From NCBI GenBank assembly GCA_963836405.1, contig CAWIJL010000001.1, positions 124,001 through 188,000 on the forward strand: a DNA stretch of 64,000 bases, written 5' to 3'. Below are positions 9,414 to 19,873 of this stretch, piece after piece. The stretch's first letter is position 1, and every line of letters begins with the position of its first letter. The translations under genes were made by a program, and so were the position numbers. The notes beneath the pieces were generated by a model. That model had not been told where the DNA came from, did not search any database, and worked only from the letters and a program-made list of their open reading frames with translations. Source of the stretch: CAWIJJ01 sp963836405 (lineage in GTDB: Bacteria; Acidobacteriota; Terriglobia; Bryobacterales; Bryobacteraceae).

Positions 9414-12400
9414 TTGCTCCGCTCCCGCGCAATCCGAATTGCGGCGTTTGTTCTGGGCGGCGTGCTGGCTCTGGCCGCCATCCTGGTGGGAGTCCTGCAT
9501 ACCCCGCCGGCGCGGCGGTATGTCCTGCAGCAGGTGGTGTCCGCACTGGACAACCAGGGCATCGTTTTCTCTGCGTCGAACCTGGATTACAATCTGCTGT
9601 CTTTGAGGGTTGACCTGCGCGATGTGCGGGTGCGGTCGAAGACGGCGCCGGCGCTTCCGCCGCTGCTCGTGGCCGACCATGTGGGCGCGAAGCTCAGCCT
9701 GCGGGAGTTGTTGCGCGGCGCGTACTACATCGAGTCGGCGACGGTCGAGAATCCACGCGTGTCGGTGGTGGTGGACCGGGACGGCAGCGACAATCTCCCG
9801 CATCCACCGCAGAGCGCGCCATCCAGTCAGCCGGTGGACTACCTGGTGCGGGAGGCCGCAATCACCGGCGGCTCCGTTCACTACGAAGACCGGCGGCAGC
9901 AGATGGCCGTGTCGCTGCCCGTGGGTTCGGTGGCGATAAAAGGAAACGCGGCTACGCGGCAGCACGAAGTTCGGCTGACGATCCCCGGGGGCGGCACGGT
10001 GGGATTCTCCGGCCGCACGCTGCCGGTGGGCGGGGTGAATGCCGACGTGGTGGCGGGGCGAGACGACGCGACCGTTCGCGCGCTGCGGATCGATCTGGGC
10101 GCTTCCAGCGTGAACCTGAGCGGGAAAATCGAAAGCTTCTCGAGCCCGGCATTCGACTTGCGCTCGCAGATGACTCTCGATTCGGCATCGCTTGCCGAGT
10201 TCGCGGGGGTGGCGCAGCCGGTGCGCGGCGACCTGAACGTGACGTTGACGGCCGCCGGATCGCTTCCGCAGTTGCGCGTTTCCGCTCTCCTCCAGGGCGA
10301 GGGGCTGGCGGTGGATCGCTTCGACCATCTGAACCTGGACGCGCAGGCGTCGTACGAGGCGGCCTCGTCGAGCGTGCGACTCGAATCCGCGCGGCTTAAC
10401 GCGCCGTGGGGACGCGTTCAGGGCAGCGGGGTCCTGATGCTGACCCCGGAGGCAGGCCGGAGCAGCGTCAAACTGAGTGCGCAAGCCGTGGCGCTGGAAC
10501 GGCTGTGCGCGATGTTCCAACTGCCCGTAAGGGTTGCCAGCACGGTCAACATGCAGGCGGAGGCGAACTGGCCGGGCCTCGAATATGAGAAGGCCGCGGG
10601 GAACGCCAACCTGCGGTTGGAGCCTTCGCGGAACGTGGGAAAAGACGTGCTGCCGGTGGGAGCCGCCATCACCGCGTCGGCGCGGGGATCGGACGTGACG
10701 GTTCGGGTCAACGAACTGAGCGCGCTGGGGGCCACGGCGAGCGGCGCGGTGCAACTGGTGAACCGGAAGACGCTAGGCGGACAGATTGACGTGGAGGCGC
10801 CGGAGCTCGCTTCCACCGCCGCGGGCGTCCAGATTTTCCTGGGGAACGAAGGGCCGCCGCCGGCGATCGACGGCGCACTGCACGCCACCGCCGCGCTTTC
10901 CGGCGGCGTATCCGCTCCCGAGGCGGCGGTAAAGGCGGCGATCCCGAACTTGCATGCCGGGGGTTTGCAGGACATCGCGGTAAACCTCGCCGCCGCGTAC
11001 AACCCCCAGCGGGTGGTTGTGAGCGAGGCGTTGATCCGCTGGCACGACCAGTCGTTGCAGGGGGCGGGCGAAATCGGCCTGGCCGGTGCGGCGCAGCCGG
11101 TGAAGTTTACCGCGCGCACCCAGAATCTCACCGCCGGCGCAACGCTGGCGGCTCTCGGCCTCGGCGAGGTGCCAGTGGTGGGGGATTTCGCGATCTCGGC
11201 GGACGTGAGCGGGACGGTGCAGAATCCGGCGGCGGCGGTGCGGATCGACGGCAGCGGGCTGCGCGCGTACGGCGAACCGATCGGGATCCTGGAAGCGCAG
11301 GCGCGCTACCAGGACCGGCGCGCCGAGCTGACCGGGCTCCGGGTGGAGAAACCGCAGCCGGGTGGCGCGGGCCTTTTGACGGCATCGGGAAGCTACGACC
11401 TGGCGAGCGAGCAGTTTCAGGGGCGGGCCCAGGCGCGCGACTTGCGACTGCTCGATTTCACGTTGCCGGACGGCGCTACGGTGCGGGGCGAGATGGGGCT
11501 GGACCTGACGGCTTCTGGCACCATGGAAGAGCCCACGGCGGACCTGAAGCTGAACGGGCAGGGGTTGCAGTTTGACGGCCGCGACCTGGGCAGCGCCGAA
11601 ATCAGCGCGCAGGTGGCGCGGGCGCAGGCGGTTTTGCAGGCGTCGCTGCCGCGCTTCGGAGTCACCGTGAACGCCGAGGCCGGCACGCGGACGCCAAGCC
11701 CGTTCACGGCGGAAGTGCGGCTGCAAGATACCGACCTGAGCCGGCTGCCGGTGGAGATGAGCACGCCGGTGGAAGGCAGCGTTTCGGGGGCGATCAAGGC
11801 CAGCGGCGAGCTCGAGAATTTCGATTACCGGGATGCCGCCGCCACGGCGCAGGTGTCCAAGCTGGATGTTCGATGGAACGGCGTGACGGTGACGTCGGAC
11901 GGCCCGTTGTCGGCGGCGTACAGGAACCGTACGCTGGCGGTGGAGCGGGCCAACCTGATGGCGGAAGGGTCGCGGGTGGAGTTGAGCGGGTCGCTGCCAC
12001 TCGAACCCAAGGCTGGTGAGGGGGCTCTCGATTTGCGCGCTCAGCTAGATCTCCCGGGCCTGGCGCGACTGGCGAAACTCGAAGGCAATCCGGTAGTTCA
12101 AGGGACGGCGTCGATCCAGGGTTCGGTGCGGGGGACGCTGGAGCGTCTCGATCCGGATCTTACCTTGTCGCTCGAAAACGGTTCGTTCACCTCGGAGGGT
12201 TTGACGCCCGGGCTGACCGCCGCCTCGCTGCACGGCAGGATTCACGATGGCGCCCTCGACCTCGAATCGCTTGCGGCGGACTGGGGCACAGCGACTTTGC
12301 GGGCTTCGGGCACCGTGCCGTTCGCGCTGCTGCCGGCCGACCTGCCTGTCGAAATCCCCCGCCGGCCGGGAGCGGCAAAATTTACGGCGGCGCTGACCGG

Positions 12401-15400
12401 TCTGAATTTGGCCTCGGTTCCGGGCGTCCCTGAGGGGGCCAGCGGGACGGTCACGGCGCACCTTGAAGCCGAAGCGCCGAAACCGGAATTGGGCGCGGTG
12501 CGCGCTACCCTCACGTTTCCCGAATTGAATCTCGCTTACAACACCTTCAAGGTGGAGCAGAACGGCGAATCCACGATCCGGCTCGAGAACGGCATCGCCA
12601 CGGTGCAGCGGCTGCAACTGACCGGGCCCACGACGGAGCTGAACCTGACGGGGACGGTGGATGCCCAGGGCGAGCACGCGCTCTCGCTGGCCCTGGACGG
12701 GTCGCTCGACGCCTCCGTGGCGACGCTGTTCGCCGAGGGCATCCGCGCGCGCGGCCCCACCAAGATCCATGCGGCGGTGAGCGGCACCGCGGCCGAGCCC
12801 AAGGCGCAGGGTTCCGTGGAGCTTACCGGCGGGCAGCTGGCGATAGACCAGCCGCGGATCGGCGCGGACGACCTGAATTTCCGCATCGATCTGGAGGGCT
12901 CCACGGCCACGCTGGCCAAATTGGAAGGCGAAGTGAACGGGGGCAAACTGACGGGCAGCGGATCGATCACGATGGTGCCCGGCAAACCGCCGGAGACCGA
13001 TCTTGGGATCCGGATCGCCGACCTGTACATGGATTTTCCGGCCGGCCTCAAGACCGTGTCGGACGTGAATCTGCAATTGAGAACCGTGCAGGACCATCCC
13101 GTGCTACGCGGGTCGGTGCTGGTGAAACAGGGCGGCTTCACCGACGATTTGTTCCTCGATAAGGGCATTCTGGCATCTTCGACCGCGCCCGGGGCGATCG
13201 GCGAGGAGGAGGGTGCCGAGCGGAATCAGTTGCTCGAGACCACCCGGTTCAACGTCGCCGTGGTGACCGAGGAGCCGATCGTGGTGGACAACAACCTGAT
13301 GCGGGCGCAGATCACCACTCAGATCATCGTGCTGGGCAATCCGTACGAACTCGGGCTGGCCGGACGGCTCATCATCGAAGAGGGCGCCGAACTGACGCTC
13401 CAGGAGCGGAAATATAGTGTGGAGCGCGGCGTCATCACCTTCACCAACGACCGCCGCGTCGAACCGAGCCTGGACCTTCTCGCCACCACCAAGGCGGGGG
13501 AGTACGACATCACGCTTCAGATTTCGGGAGCGCCGGGCAAGACGGAAACCGTGCTCAGAGCCGATCCCGAACTTCCAGAGCCGGACATTCTGGCGCTGCT
13601 GGTGACCGGCAAGACGCTCGACCAGATTCGGGGGCAGGAATTCGAGGTGGCGCAAAACCAGGTGCTGTCGTACCTGACGGGGCGCGTCGGATCGTCGTTG
13701 GGAAGGCGCCTGGAAGGCGCGACAGGGCTAAGCCGCGTGCGAATCGAACCCAATCTGATCGCCGCCGAAACCAATCCGGGGGCGCGTCTGACGGTCGGGC
13801 AGGATATCACCCCCCAATTCAACCTGGTCTACTCGATGGACTTGGTGAACAGCTCCGACCAAGTCTACATCGCCGAATACGACCTGACCAAGCGGTTCGT
13901 TACGCGCAGCGTGCGCCAGGAGGACGGAAGCTGGCGCTTCGATTTCCGCCACGACTTGCAATTCGGCGGAGTTTCGCAAGCGCGGCGCCAAGCCAAACGG
14001 GAAACGCGGCACGTTTCAGCCGTGTCGATCACGGGTCAGAAGTTCTTTACCCCCCAGGTGATTCAGGACAAGCTGGACGTGAAGGCGGGGGACACCTACG
14101 ACTTCTTCAAGGTGCGCAAGGGCATGGACCGCGTCGGCAAAGTGTACGAAAAGGCGGACCTGCTGGAGTCCGGCGTCCGTCTACGGCGGCAGGAAGCGGG
14201 CCAGGACGTGGCTTTGACGCTTCGTGTGGACCCCGGACCCAAGGTGAACCTGGTTTACGAAGGAGCATCGCTGCCAGGCGATGTGCGAAACGAAGTCCGG
14301 CGCGTCTGGCGGAGCGGTGTTTTCGATACCCAGCGGCTGGAGGATGCCTCCGGGGCGATCAAGGAATGGCTGATCCGGGAGCGGTACCTGACACCGCAGA
14401 TTGCGACCCAAATCCTCAACCCGCAGCCGGACGAGAAACGCGTTGTGTTCGACATCCAGCGCGGACCGCGCTTTGAAAACGTGGAATGGGTTTTCGAAGG
14501 CGCCCGGGGCGTGGATCCGAAGCGGCTACGCAGCGTGGTGGAAGACCAGAAGCTCGCCACCGAGGTCTACACGAAGCCGCAGCGCGTCACGGATCTACTG
14601 CAACAGTTCTATCGCGAAATGGGGTACCTCGATGCCGCCGTGGATAAGCCGCGTTACCAGCTCGAACCCGAAGCGCGCACGGGCAAGGTGATTTTCCCGG
14701 TAGAGGAAGGTCCGCTGTATCACGTAGGCGAGGCGGTGTTCGAAGGCAATCAGGCGATCGGCACGGAAGAACTGCGCAAGGTGGTGCCGCTGCCGGCGGG
14801 CGCCGAATACCGGCCGGTGCTGCGCGAGAACTCGCTTTTGCGGCTGCGGGAGGCGTATTGGGAGCACGGCTATAACGACGTCGAGATCCTGGCCGAGTTA
14901 CAGCGCACGCCCGCCGAAGCCCGCCTTGATCTGCGCTTCCACATCACGGAAAACGCGCAGGCCATCGCCCGCGAAGTGGTGGTGGAAGGCAACCGTAACA
15001 CCAGCGATAACCTGATCCGCACGCAGCTCGCGATTAAGCCGGGGGATCCGGTAAATCTCGAAAAGCTCGGGGATTCGCGGCGGAAGCTGTACAACACGGG
15101 CGCGTTCTCCATGGTGGAAATCGCGCGCGAAGAACTGCCGGCGACGGATGGGAAGACGCAGCCCGTGCGGCTGGTGGTTCGGGTGCAGGAGGTGCAGCCG
15201 TTCGAGATCAAGTACGGCGCCTTCTTCGATACGGAGCGTGGTCCGGGCGGCATCGTCGATTTTTCGAACCGCACTTCGCTCGGCAGCGCGCGCGTGCTGG
15301 GATTCCGCGGCAGGTATGATTCGCAGTGGCACGAGGCGCGCGTCTACTTCAGCCAACCGCTGCTTTCCCGTTTTCCGCTACGGACGATCGCCAGCCCTTA

Positions 15401-16244
15401 TATCCGGCGCGAGATCAATCCGGAGACGGACCTCACCTCCGGCTTCAACGTGGACCGTGTAGGCTTCAGTTTGCAGCAGGAGGCGCAACTGCGGCAGCGG
15501 GTAGTGCTGAATTACGGCTACCGAATTGAAAGGAGCCACACCTACGACACCGGACCCGACCCATTCTTCGATGTGACTCTGCGGGTGGCCTCGCTCACCT
15601 CCACGCTTTCACGCGACACGCGGGACGACGTTCTGGACGCTGCCACGGGCAGTTTCTTTTCCGGCGCGATTCAGTACTCGCCCTCGGTGCTGGGCTCGCA
15701 GGTCCGCTTCATCAAATACCTGGGGCAGTATTTTCGTTATGTCCCGCTACAGAAGCCGAGGGTGGAGCTGTTCACCAACAAGATACTGCGTCCGCGCCTG
15801 GTGTATGCCACCGGTATCCGCGTGGGACTCGCCACCGGCCTCGGCGGACAGGAAGTGCCGGTGGCGGAGCGCTTCTTCGCGGGCGGCGGCACGACCATAA
15901 GGGGCTTCGAGCAGAATTCGGTCGGCTCCTCCGTGTCCACCGGACTCAACCTGGGCGGGCAGGGGATGATCATCCTCAACAACGAACTGCGCTTTCCGAT
16001 CGCCAGCGCGACTACCGGTTTTGCGGGGATTATCGACCTGGACGGCGCGGGCTTCGTGGATATCGGCACCGTGTACCCGCACGTTTCCGACTTCAGCCTG
16101 ACCGATCTTCGCAAGGCGGCGGGACCGGGACTGAGGCTGCGGACACCGTGGTTCCTGATTCGCGTGGACTACGGGTTCAAACTGGATCGCAAACCCGGCG
16201 AATCGCGGGGCCGCATTTTCTTCAGCATCGGCCAGGCGTTCTGA
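9414..16244 (+). CDS. TamB-TamA (BamA-like) fusion: outer-membrane translocation and assembly protein
   Basis: One uninterrupted 2276-codon frame. Residues about 8-27 form an inner-membrane anchor. Residues ~30-1150 are AsmA/DUF490-like repeated beta sheet, and ~1150-1520 match the conserved TamB C-terminal domain (GLAGRLIIEEGAELTLQERK, VGSSLGRRLEGATGLSRVRI, GQDITPQFNLVYS). From ~1530 to ~1925 come about five POTRA-like units, and ~1930-2276 is an Omp85 barrel with the diagnostic IRGFEQ motif (~residue 2161) and a C-terminal phenylalanine. In Proteobacteria TamA (POTRA+barrel) and TamB are separate proteins that together insert outer-membrane proteins; here both are one chain that would span from inner to outer membrane. 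The start is TTG, with GGAG about nine bases upstream and 15 bases after the TPR gene. I saw no stop or frameshift at the junction. Confidence 0.88.
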   Translation: MLRSRAIRIAAFVLGGVLALAAILVGVLHTPPARRYVLQQVVSALDNQGIVFSASNLDYNLLSLRVDLRDVRVRSKTAPALPPLLVADHVGAKLSLRELLRGAYYIESATVENPRVSVVVDRDGSDNLPHPPQSAPSSQPVDYLVREAAITGGSVHYEDRRQQMAVSLPVGSVAIKGNAATRQHEVRLTIPGGGTVGFSGRTLPVGGVNADVVAGRDDATVRALRIDLGASSVNLSGKIESFSSPAFDLRSQMTLDSASLAEFAGVAQPVRGDLNVTLTAAGSLPQLRVSALLQGEGLAVDRFDHLNLDAQASYEAASSSVRLESARLNAPWGRVQGSGVLMLTPEAGRSSVKLSAQAVALERLCAMFQLPVRVASTVNMQAEANWPGLEYEKAAGNANLRLEPSRNVGKDVLPVGAAITASARGSDVTVRVNELSALGATASGAVQLVNRKTLGGQIDVEAPELASTAAGVQIFLGNEGPPPAIDGALHATAALSGGVSAPEAAVKAAIPNLHAGGLQDIAVNLAAAYNPQRVVVSEALIRWHDQSLQGAGEIGLAGAAQPVKFTARTQNLTAGATLAALGLGEVPVVGDFAISADVSGTVQNPAAAVRIDGSGLRAYGEPIGILEAQARYQDRRAELTGLRVEKPQPGGAGLLTASGSYDLASEQFQGRAQARDLRLLDFTLPDGATVRGEMGLDLTASGTMEEPTADLKLNGQGLQFDGRDLGSAEISAQVARAQAVLQASLPRFGVTVNAEAGTRTPSPFTAEVRLQDTDLSRLPVEMSTPVEGSVSGAIKASGELENFDYRDAAATAQVSKLDVRWNGVTVTSDGPLSAAYRNRTLAVERANLMAEGSRVELSGSLPLEPKAGEGALDLRAQLDLPGLARLAKLEGNPVVQGTASIQGSVRGTLERLDPDLTLSLENGSFTSEGLTPGLTAASLHGRIHDGALDLESLAADWGTATLRASGTVPFALLPADLPVEIPRRPGAAKFTAALTGLNLASVPGVPEGASGTVTAHLEAEAPKPELGAVRATLTFPELNLAYNTFKVEQNGESTIRLENGIATVQRLQLTGPTTELNLTGTVDAQGEHALSLALDGSLDASVATLFAEGIRARGPTKIHAAVSGTAAEPKAQGSVELTGGQLAIDQPRIGADDLNFRIDLEGSTATLAKLEGEVNGGKLTGSGSITMVPGKPPETDLGIRIADLYMDFPAGLKTVSDVNLQLRTVQDHPVLRGSVLVKQGGFTDDLFLDKGILASSTAPGAIGEEEGAERNQLLETTRFNVAVVTEEPIVVDNNLMRAQITTQIIVLGNPYELGLAGRLIIEEGAELTLQERKYSVERGVITFTNDRRVEPSLDLLATTKAGEYDITLQISGAPGKTETVLRADPELPEPDILALLVTGKTLDQIRGQEFEVAQNQVLSYLTGRVGSSLGRRLEGATGLSRVRIEPNLIAAETNPGARLTVGQDITPQFNLVYSMDLVNSSDQVYIAEYDLTKRFVTRSVRQEDGSWRFDFRHDLQFGGVSQARRQAKRETRHVSAVSITGQKFFTPQVIQDKLDVKAGDTYDFFKVRKGMDRVGKVYEKADLLESGVRLRRQEAGQDVALTLRVDPGPKVNLVYEGASLPGDVRNEVRRVWRSGVFDTQRLEDASGAIKEWLIRERYLTPQIATQILNPQPDEKRVVFDIQRGPRFENVEWVFEGARGVDPKRLRSVVEDQKLATEVYTKPQRVTDLLQQFYREMGYLDAAVDKPRYQLEPEARTGKVIFPVEEGPLYHVGEAVFEGNQAIGTEELRKVVPLPAGAEYRPVLRENSLLRLREAYWEHGYNDVEILAELQRTPAEARLDLRFHITENAQAIAREVVVEGNRNTSDNLIRTQLAIKPGDPVNLEKLGDSRRKLYNTGAFSMVEIAREELPATDGKTQPVRLVVRVQEVQPFEIKYGAFFDTERGPGGIVDFSNRTSLGSARVLGFRGRYDSQWHEARVYFSQPLLSRFPLRTIASPYIRREINPETDLTSGFNVDRVGFSLQQEAQLRQRVVLNYGYRIERSHTYDTGPDPFFDVTLRVASLTSTLSRDTRDDVLDAATGSFFSGAIQYSPSVLGSQVRFIKYLGQYFRYVPLQKPRVELFTNKILRPRLVYATGIRVGLATGLGGQEVPVAERFFAGGGTTIRGFEQNSVGSSVSTGLNLGGQGMIILNNELRFPIASATTGFAGIIDLDGAGFVDIGTVYPHVSDFSLTDLRKAAGPGLRLRTPWFLIRVDYGFKLDRKPGESRGRIFFSIGQAF

Positions 16245-16251
16245 CCCCGGA

Positions 16252-18462
16252 CTATTCGATGACCACGACTTCGTGGTCGAGGACGGAGGCCACGCGCACT
16301 TCCGCGAAGCCGTCGCGGACGCGCACGGGCACCGCGCTTCCGGCGACGAGCAGGCGCGCCGAGCGCGCCCGCACACCGTTGCCCAGCCTGACGCGAAGTT
16401 GCAAAGGCCCCACCGCGACCATCTCATCCATGGGGGACCAGCCGGCGGCGGTCAGGTTGACGAGATGGGCGATCACACGGCTTTCCTGGGTGTAGGCGTT
16501 GCAGTCGAAGATCCCCGGCCCGGTGACTTCCACCGGCAATTCCCCGGCGGCCCAGCGCGCGAGGTTGGCCAGCAGGCGGGCATAGTCGGGCAGGCGGTCG
16601 CGTGAATAGCGGCGGTCGATGTCGGCGGGGAGGTAGGCGGTCCGGCCATGGATCACCAGGCCGGGGATGTTCGTGGACGGCTGGCGCATCCACGCGGTTT
16701 CGGGCGGGTATATGGGGAACGCGGGCACGAAAGTGAGGGGCACCACCGCGCCCTCGGCTACCCGCAGGGCGGTGAGTGAGCCGCCGAACGGCAGGATGTC
16801 GGTCTTCTCGAAGCCGCCGAGAACGGCGTGGCGGGTGCTGCTGGGCTCGGGCTCATCCCCCGCTTTCGGGCCGTAGACGCCCGCGCGCAGTTCAGGGCTG
16901 AGGCGGAGGTAGGTATGCTGCGTGCGCGGGGCTGCGGCGCGTTCCTCGCCAGGCTTGCCCTGGAAACTCGCGCCGAACAGGTCTCCAAGCGCGAAATCCG
17001 GGCGCGGGTCGCCGAATTCGCCGTAGAGGCTGGTGACGCCGGTGGCGACAATGGACCCTCCGGCGGCGGCAAAGCGGCGCACTGCCGCAACCTGGGCGTC
17101 CGACATGGCCGCCAAATTCGGGAGGATGAGCGCCTTGAGCGCGGCGCGGTCCCGCTCCACATGATCGATGTGCACGGGCAGGTAGGGAATGCGCGCGCGC
17201 ATCAGCGCCTCCGCCCAGCCGCGGTACGGAGCGTCCACCAGTTCGGCGGCGCGGTCGCGCCCGTAGAAATCGGTGTTGCGCTGCGACCATACCAGGCCGA
17301 CGTTCGCCAGCGGCTTGCGGTTCACCAGGTAGCGTTCGTTGGCGGCCCACCAGTTCATCAGCGGCTCCGCGGTTTCGTAAGCCCGCCGGTCCTCGTGGTA
17401 CGCGCCGATATGGTGCCACCAGGGCTGGATGCCGCCGGCGAAGCCTTCGATCATCCACATACGCGCCTCGGCGGCGGGCTTGGCGGCGAGGCGGTAGGCG
17501 TTGGTTCCGGCCTGGTACATGGCCATGCTCTCGGGCGCGATCTTGTCCCAGCCCAGCACATTGTGAACCAGCCTGCCGGTGTCGGCATTCTCTTCGAACC
17601 CGGCCGCGCCGCGCGACTGGTGGTCCAGGAAGACCATGGGGGCGCGTTCCAGAATGGCTTTAAAATCGCGGAAGGAGCGGCTCTGCGAAGAGACCGAACC
17701 GCTGTTCATGCCGAACCAGAGGCAATCCGGACCGCCGGCGGCTTTGGTGGCGCGGTTGTTGAGGTCCCAGACCTCCAGGCGGCGGGCGTAGTTCCAGTCG
17801 ATCCAGCGGCGGTAAACAGGGTCGTCCCAATCGTGACGCACCGGCAGGGCGTGTCCGGCGGAGTCGCGAAACTTACGCGCGCAGTTTTCGCAATAGCAGA
17901 TGCTGTCCCGTCCCAGGCCGCTCCAACTGTTGTCGGCGAAGCCTTCCGGGTGGCTGCGCTCGATGATTTCGGTTAGGACGGAGGGCAGGTATTCGTCGTA
18001 ATACGGGCTGTTGACGCAGGTGATGTACTTATCCGCCGCGCGGTAGGGATTGTTGGCGTGGTCGCGTGTGAACCACTGCGGATGGGCCTCGAAGAAATCC
18101 GCTGCGGCCCGGTTCGAATCCATGCGGGCGACGACGGCCAGGCCGTCTTCGTGTGCGGCTTTGGCCAGTTCGCCGTACAGGTCGCGGCCGTTCAGAAACT
18201 CGGCGCGGTGCTGAAGGGGAAAGCGGCTGGGATAATACGCCACGATGCCGCCGGCGTTGATAATCACGCCCTGCACGCGCGTCCGCTTCCAATACTCGCG
18301 CCACCAGGGGATGTCGTAGCGGACCGGATCGCGTTCCGTGATGTTGGTCTGGCCCCAGCGGTAGACGCGCCGGTGCCAGGGACGCTCGTCGGCCGCGCGG
18401 CCGGCTTGCGCCGCCGCGACGGCACCGCCGGCAAGAGCTACGAATTCACGCCTGGTTGTCAT
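16252..18462 (-). CDS. Tat-exported GHL6-like glycoside hydrolase (paralogue of the 60213 gene)
   Basis: A protein of about 736 residues opening with a Tat signal (TTRREFVALAGG). I chose ATG 18462 because GAGAAG precedes it and it places the twin arginines near the N-terminus; an upstream ATG at 18483 adds seven residues and lacks a good ribosome site. The N-terminal half looks like a TIM-barrel hydrolase of the GHL6/GH42-like group (GGIVAYYPSRFPL, VARMDSN, EAHPQWF, a CxxC-type YCENCARKF segment), followed by a class I glutamine-amidotransferase-like/trimerisation domain (LPVHIDHVERD, LILPNLAAMSD) and a beta-rich end. It shares the same order of motifs with the 60213-62153 product. The catalytic acids are not assigned with confidence and the substrate is unknown, but the neighbours are polysaccharide-active. 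It ends seven bases from the convergent fusion gene. Confidence 0.72.
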   Translation of the reverse strand: MTTRREFVALAGGAVAAAQAGRAADERPWHRRVYRWGQTNITERDPVRYDIPWWREYWKRTRVQGVIINAGGIVAYYPSRFPLQHRAEFLNGRDLYGELAKAAHEDGLAVVARMDSNRAAADFFEAHPQWFTRDHANNPYRAADKYITCVNSPYYDEYLPSVLTEIIERSHPEGFADNSWSGLGRDSICYCENCARKFRDSAGHALPVRHDWDDPVYRRWIDWNYARRLEVWDLNNRATKAAGGPDCLWFGMNSGSVSSQSRSFRDFKAILERAPMVFLDHQSRGAAGFEENADTGRLVHNVLGWDKIAPESMAMYQAGTNAYRLAAKPAAEARMWMIEGFAGGIQPWWHHIGAYHEDRRAYETAEPLMNWWAANERYLVNRKPLANVGLVWSQRNTDFYGRDRAAELVDAPYRGWAEALMRARIPYLPVHIDHVERDRAALKALILPNLAAMSDAQVAAVRRFAAAGGSIVATGVTSLYGEFGDPRPDFALGDLFGASFQGKPGEERAAAPRTQHTYLRLSPELRAGVYGPKAGDEPEPSSTRHAVLGGFEKTDILPFGGSLTALRVAEGAVVPLTFVPAFPIYPPETAWMRQPSTNIPGLVIHGRTAYLPADIDRRYSRDRLPDYARLLANLARWAAGELPVEVTGPGIFDCNAYTQESRVIAHLVNLTAAGWSPMDEMVAVGPLQLRVRLGNGVRARSARLLVAGSAVPVRVRDGFAEVRVASVLDHEVVVIE

Positions 18463-18541
18463 AGGCTTCTCGCGAACGCTCATGGTAGCTCAGCGATGCG
18501 CGCGGCGCGGCGGTGCAATACAATCGGGTGGGAAACGCCTT

Positions 18542-19825
18542 ATGAAATGGAAAATCGAACTCGCCAGCGCCGCCGTCCTGCTTGCGTGCGCCGCCGGCGC
18601 GCAATCGCCCGCCACCAACTACGACGAAGGCAAGGTGCCGCAATACTCGCTGCCGCCGCTTCTCACGCTGGCCAACGGCACACCGGTGCACGACGCGAAC
18701 ACCTGGCTGAACCGCCGCCGGCCGGAAATTATGGAGCTTTACCGCACCCAGGTGTTCGGCCGCGCTCCGGCGCGAACGCCGCGGCTCCGCTCGGAAGAAA
18801 CGTCGGTGGACCGGCAAGCGCTGGGCGGGAAGGCCGTGCGCAAGCTGGTCACCATATACTTCAGCTCGAAACCCGACGGCCCCAAGATGGACATGCTGAT
18901 GTACCTGCCCGCCAAGGCGACGGGGCCGGTGCCGATGTTCCTGGGACTCGGGTTCACCGGCAACCAGGGAGTTTCCATCGATCCCGGTATTCCCTTGGCG
19001 GAGGAGTGGGTCCGCGACCCCGCCAGCCGGCAGATGGTGAAAAGGCGTGCGCCTGAAACGGCGCGCGGCTCGGCGGCAAGCCGGTGGCAGGTGGAGACGA
19101 TCCTGGAAAAGGGCTATGGGCTGGCTGCCATCTACTATGGCGACATCGAGCCCGATTTCGATGGCGGCATGAAGTATGGCGTCCGCCCGCTCTTCTTCGC
19201 GGCCGGACAGACCGCGCCGGCGCCGGACGAATGGGGCGCGATCAGTGCCTGGGCTTGGGGCCTGAGCCGGGCCATGGACTATCTTTCGGCCGATCGCGAC
19301 GTGGATGCCAAGCGGGTGGCGGTGATCGGCCATTCGCGGCTGGGCAAGACGGCGCTGTGGGCCGGCGCACAGGACACCCGGTTTTCGATCGTTATTTCTA
19401 ACGATTCGGGCGAGGGGGGCGCGGCCATCAGCCGGCGCGAGTTCGGGGAACGCACGCGAAACCTGAATACCAGCTTCCCCCATTGGTTCTGTGGAAATTT
19501 TAAACAGTACAACGACCGGGAAAGCCAGATGCCGGTGGATTCCCACATGCTTCTGGCGCTGATCGCACCGCGTCCTCTATATGTAGCGAGCGCGCAGGAG
19601 GACCAGTGGGCGGACCCACGGGGCGAATTTCTGGCGGTAGTGAACGCCTCACCGGTCTACGAATTGCTGGGAAAGAAAGGGATCAGGACAGACCGAATGC
19701 CGGATATCCATCAACCGATCATGCACACAACGGCGTACCACATCCGCGCCGGCAAGCACGATATCACGAATTATGACTGGGAGCAGTACTTGAAGTTTGC
19801 CGCGATGGAGTGGAGTGGGAAGTGA
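18542..19825 (+). CDS. CE15 4-O-methyl-glucuronoyl methylesterase-like enzyme
   Basis: A 427-residue secreted alpha/beta-hydrolase with a Sec signal (MKWKIELASAAVLLACAAGA). The nucleophile elbow is GHSRLGK (Ser265), the signature of carbohydrate esterase family 15, and the late IHQPIMH segment probably carries the catalytic histidine. CE15 enzymes cut the ester between glucuronic acid of xylan and lignin alcohols, freeing hemicellulose. The ATG at 18542 is preferred to an upstream GTG-like extension because the signal peptide begins there. It is divergent from the GHL6-like gene 79 bases away, so both may share a control region, and both fit plant-wall degradation. Confidence 0.85.
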   Translation: MKWKIELASAAVLLACAAGAQSPATNYDEGKVPQYSLPPLLTLANGTPVHDANTWLNRRRPEIMELYRTQVFGRAPARTPRLRSEETSVDRQALGGKAVRKLVTIYFSSKPDGPKMDMLMYLPAKATGPVPMFLGLGFTGNQGVSIDPGIPLAEEWVRDPASRQMVKRRAPETARGSAASRWQVETILEKGYGLAAIYYGDIEPDFDGGMKYGVRPLFFAAGQTAPAPDEWGAISAWAWGLSRAMDYLSADRDVDAKRVAVIGHSRLGKTALWAGAQDTRFSIVISNDSGEGGAAISRREFGERTRNLNTSFPHWFCGNFKQYNDRESQMPVDSHMLLALIAPRPLYVASAQEDQWADPRGEFLAVVNASPVYELLGKKGIRTDRMPDIHQPIMHTTAYHIRAGKHDITNYDWEQYLKFAAMEWSGK

Positions 19826-19830
19826 TTTAA

Positions 19831-19873
19831 CCGGACCGGTCGGCGGAGAGAAGGGAGACGCCGGCCGGTCCGG
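19831..19873 (+). terminator. Strong hairpin after the CE15 gene
   Basis: A 15-base arm (19831-19845, CCGGACCGGTCGGCG) pairs with 19859-19873 with a single G.T wobble around a 13-base loop, immediately after the stop codon. There is no clear T-tract, so it may stop transcription or protect the 3' end of the mRNA. Confidence 0.5.

Noticed and set aside
9177..10754. 525-codon minus-strand frame across the TPR and fusion genes
   Set aside because: Arg/His-rich, no motifs, antisense to well-supported coding sequence.
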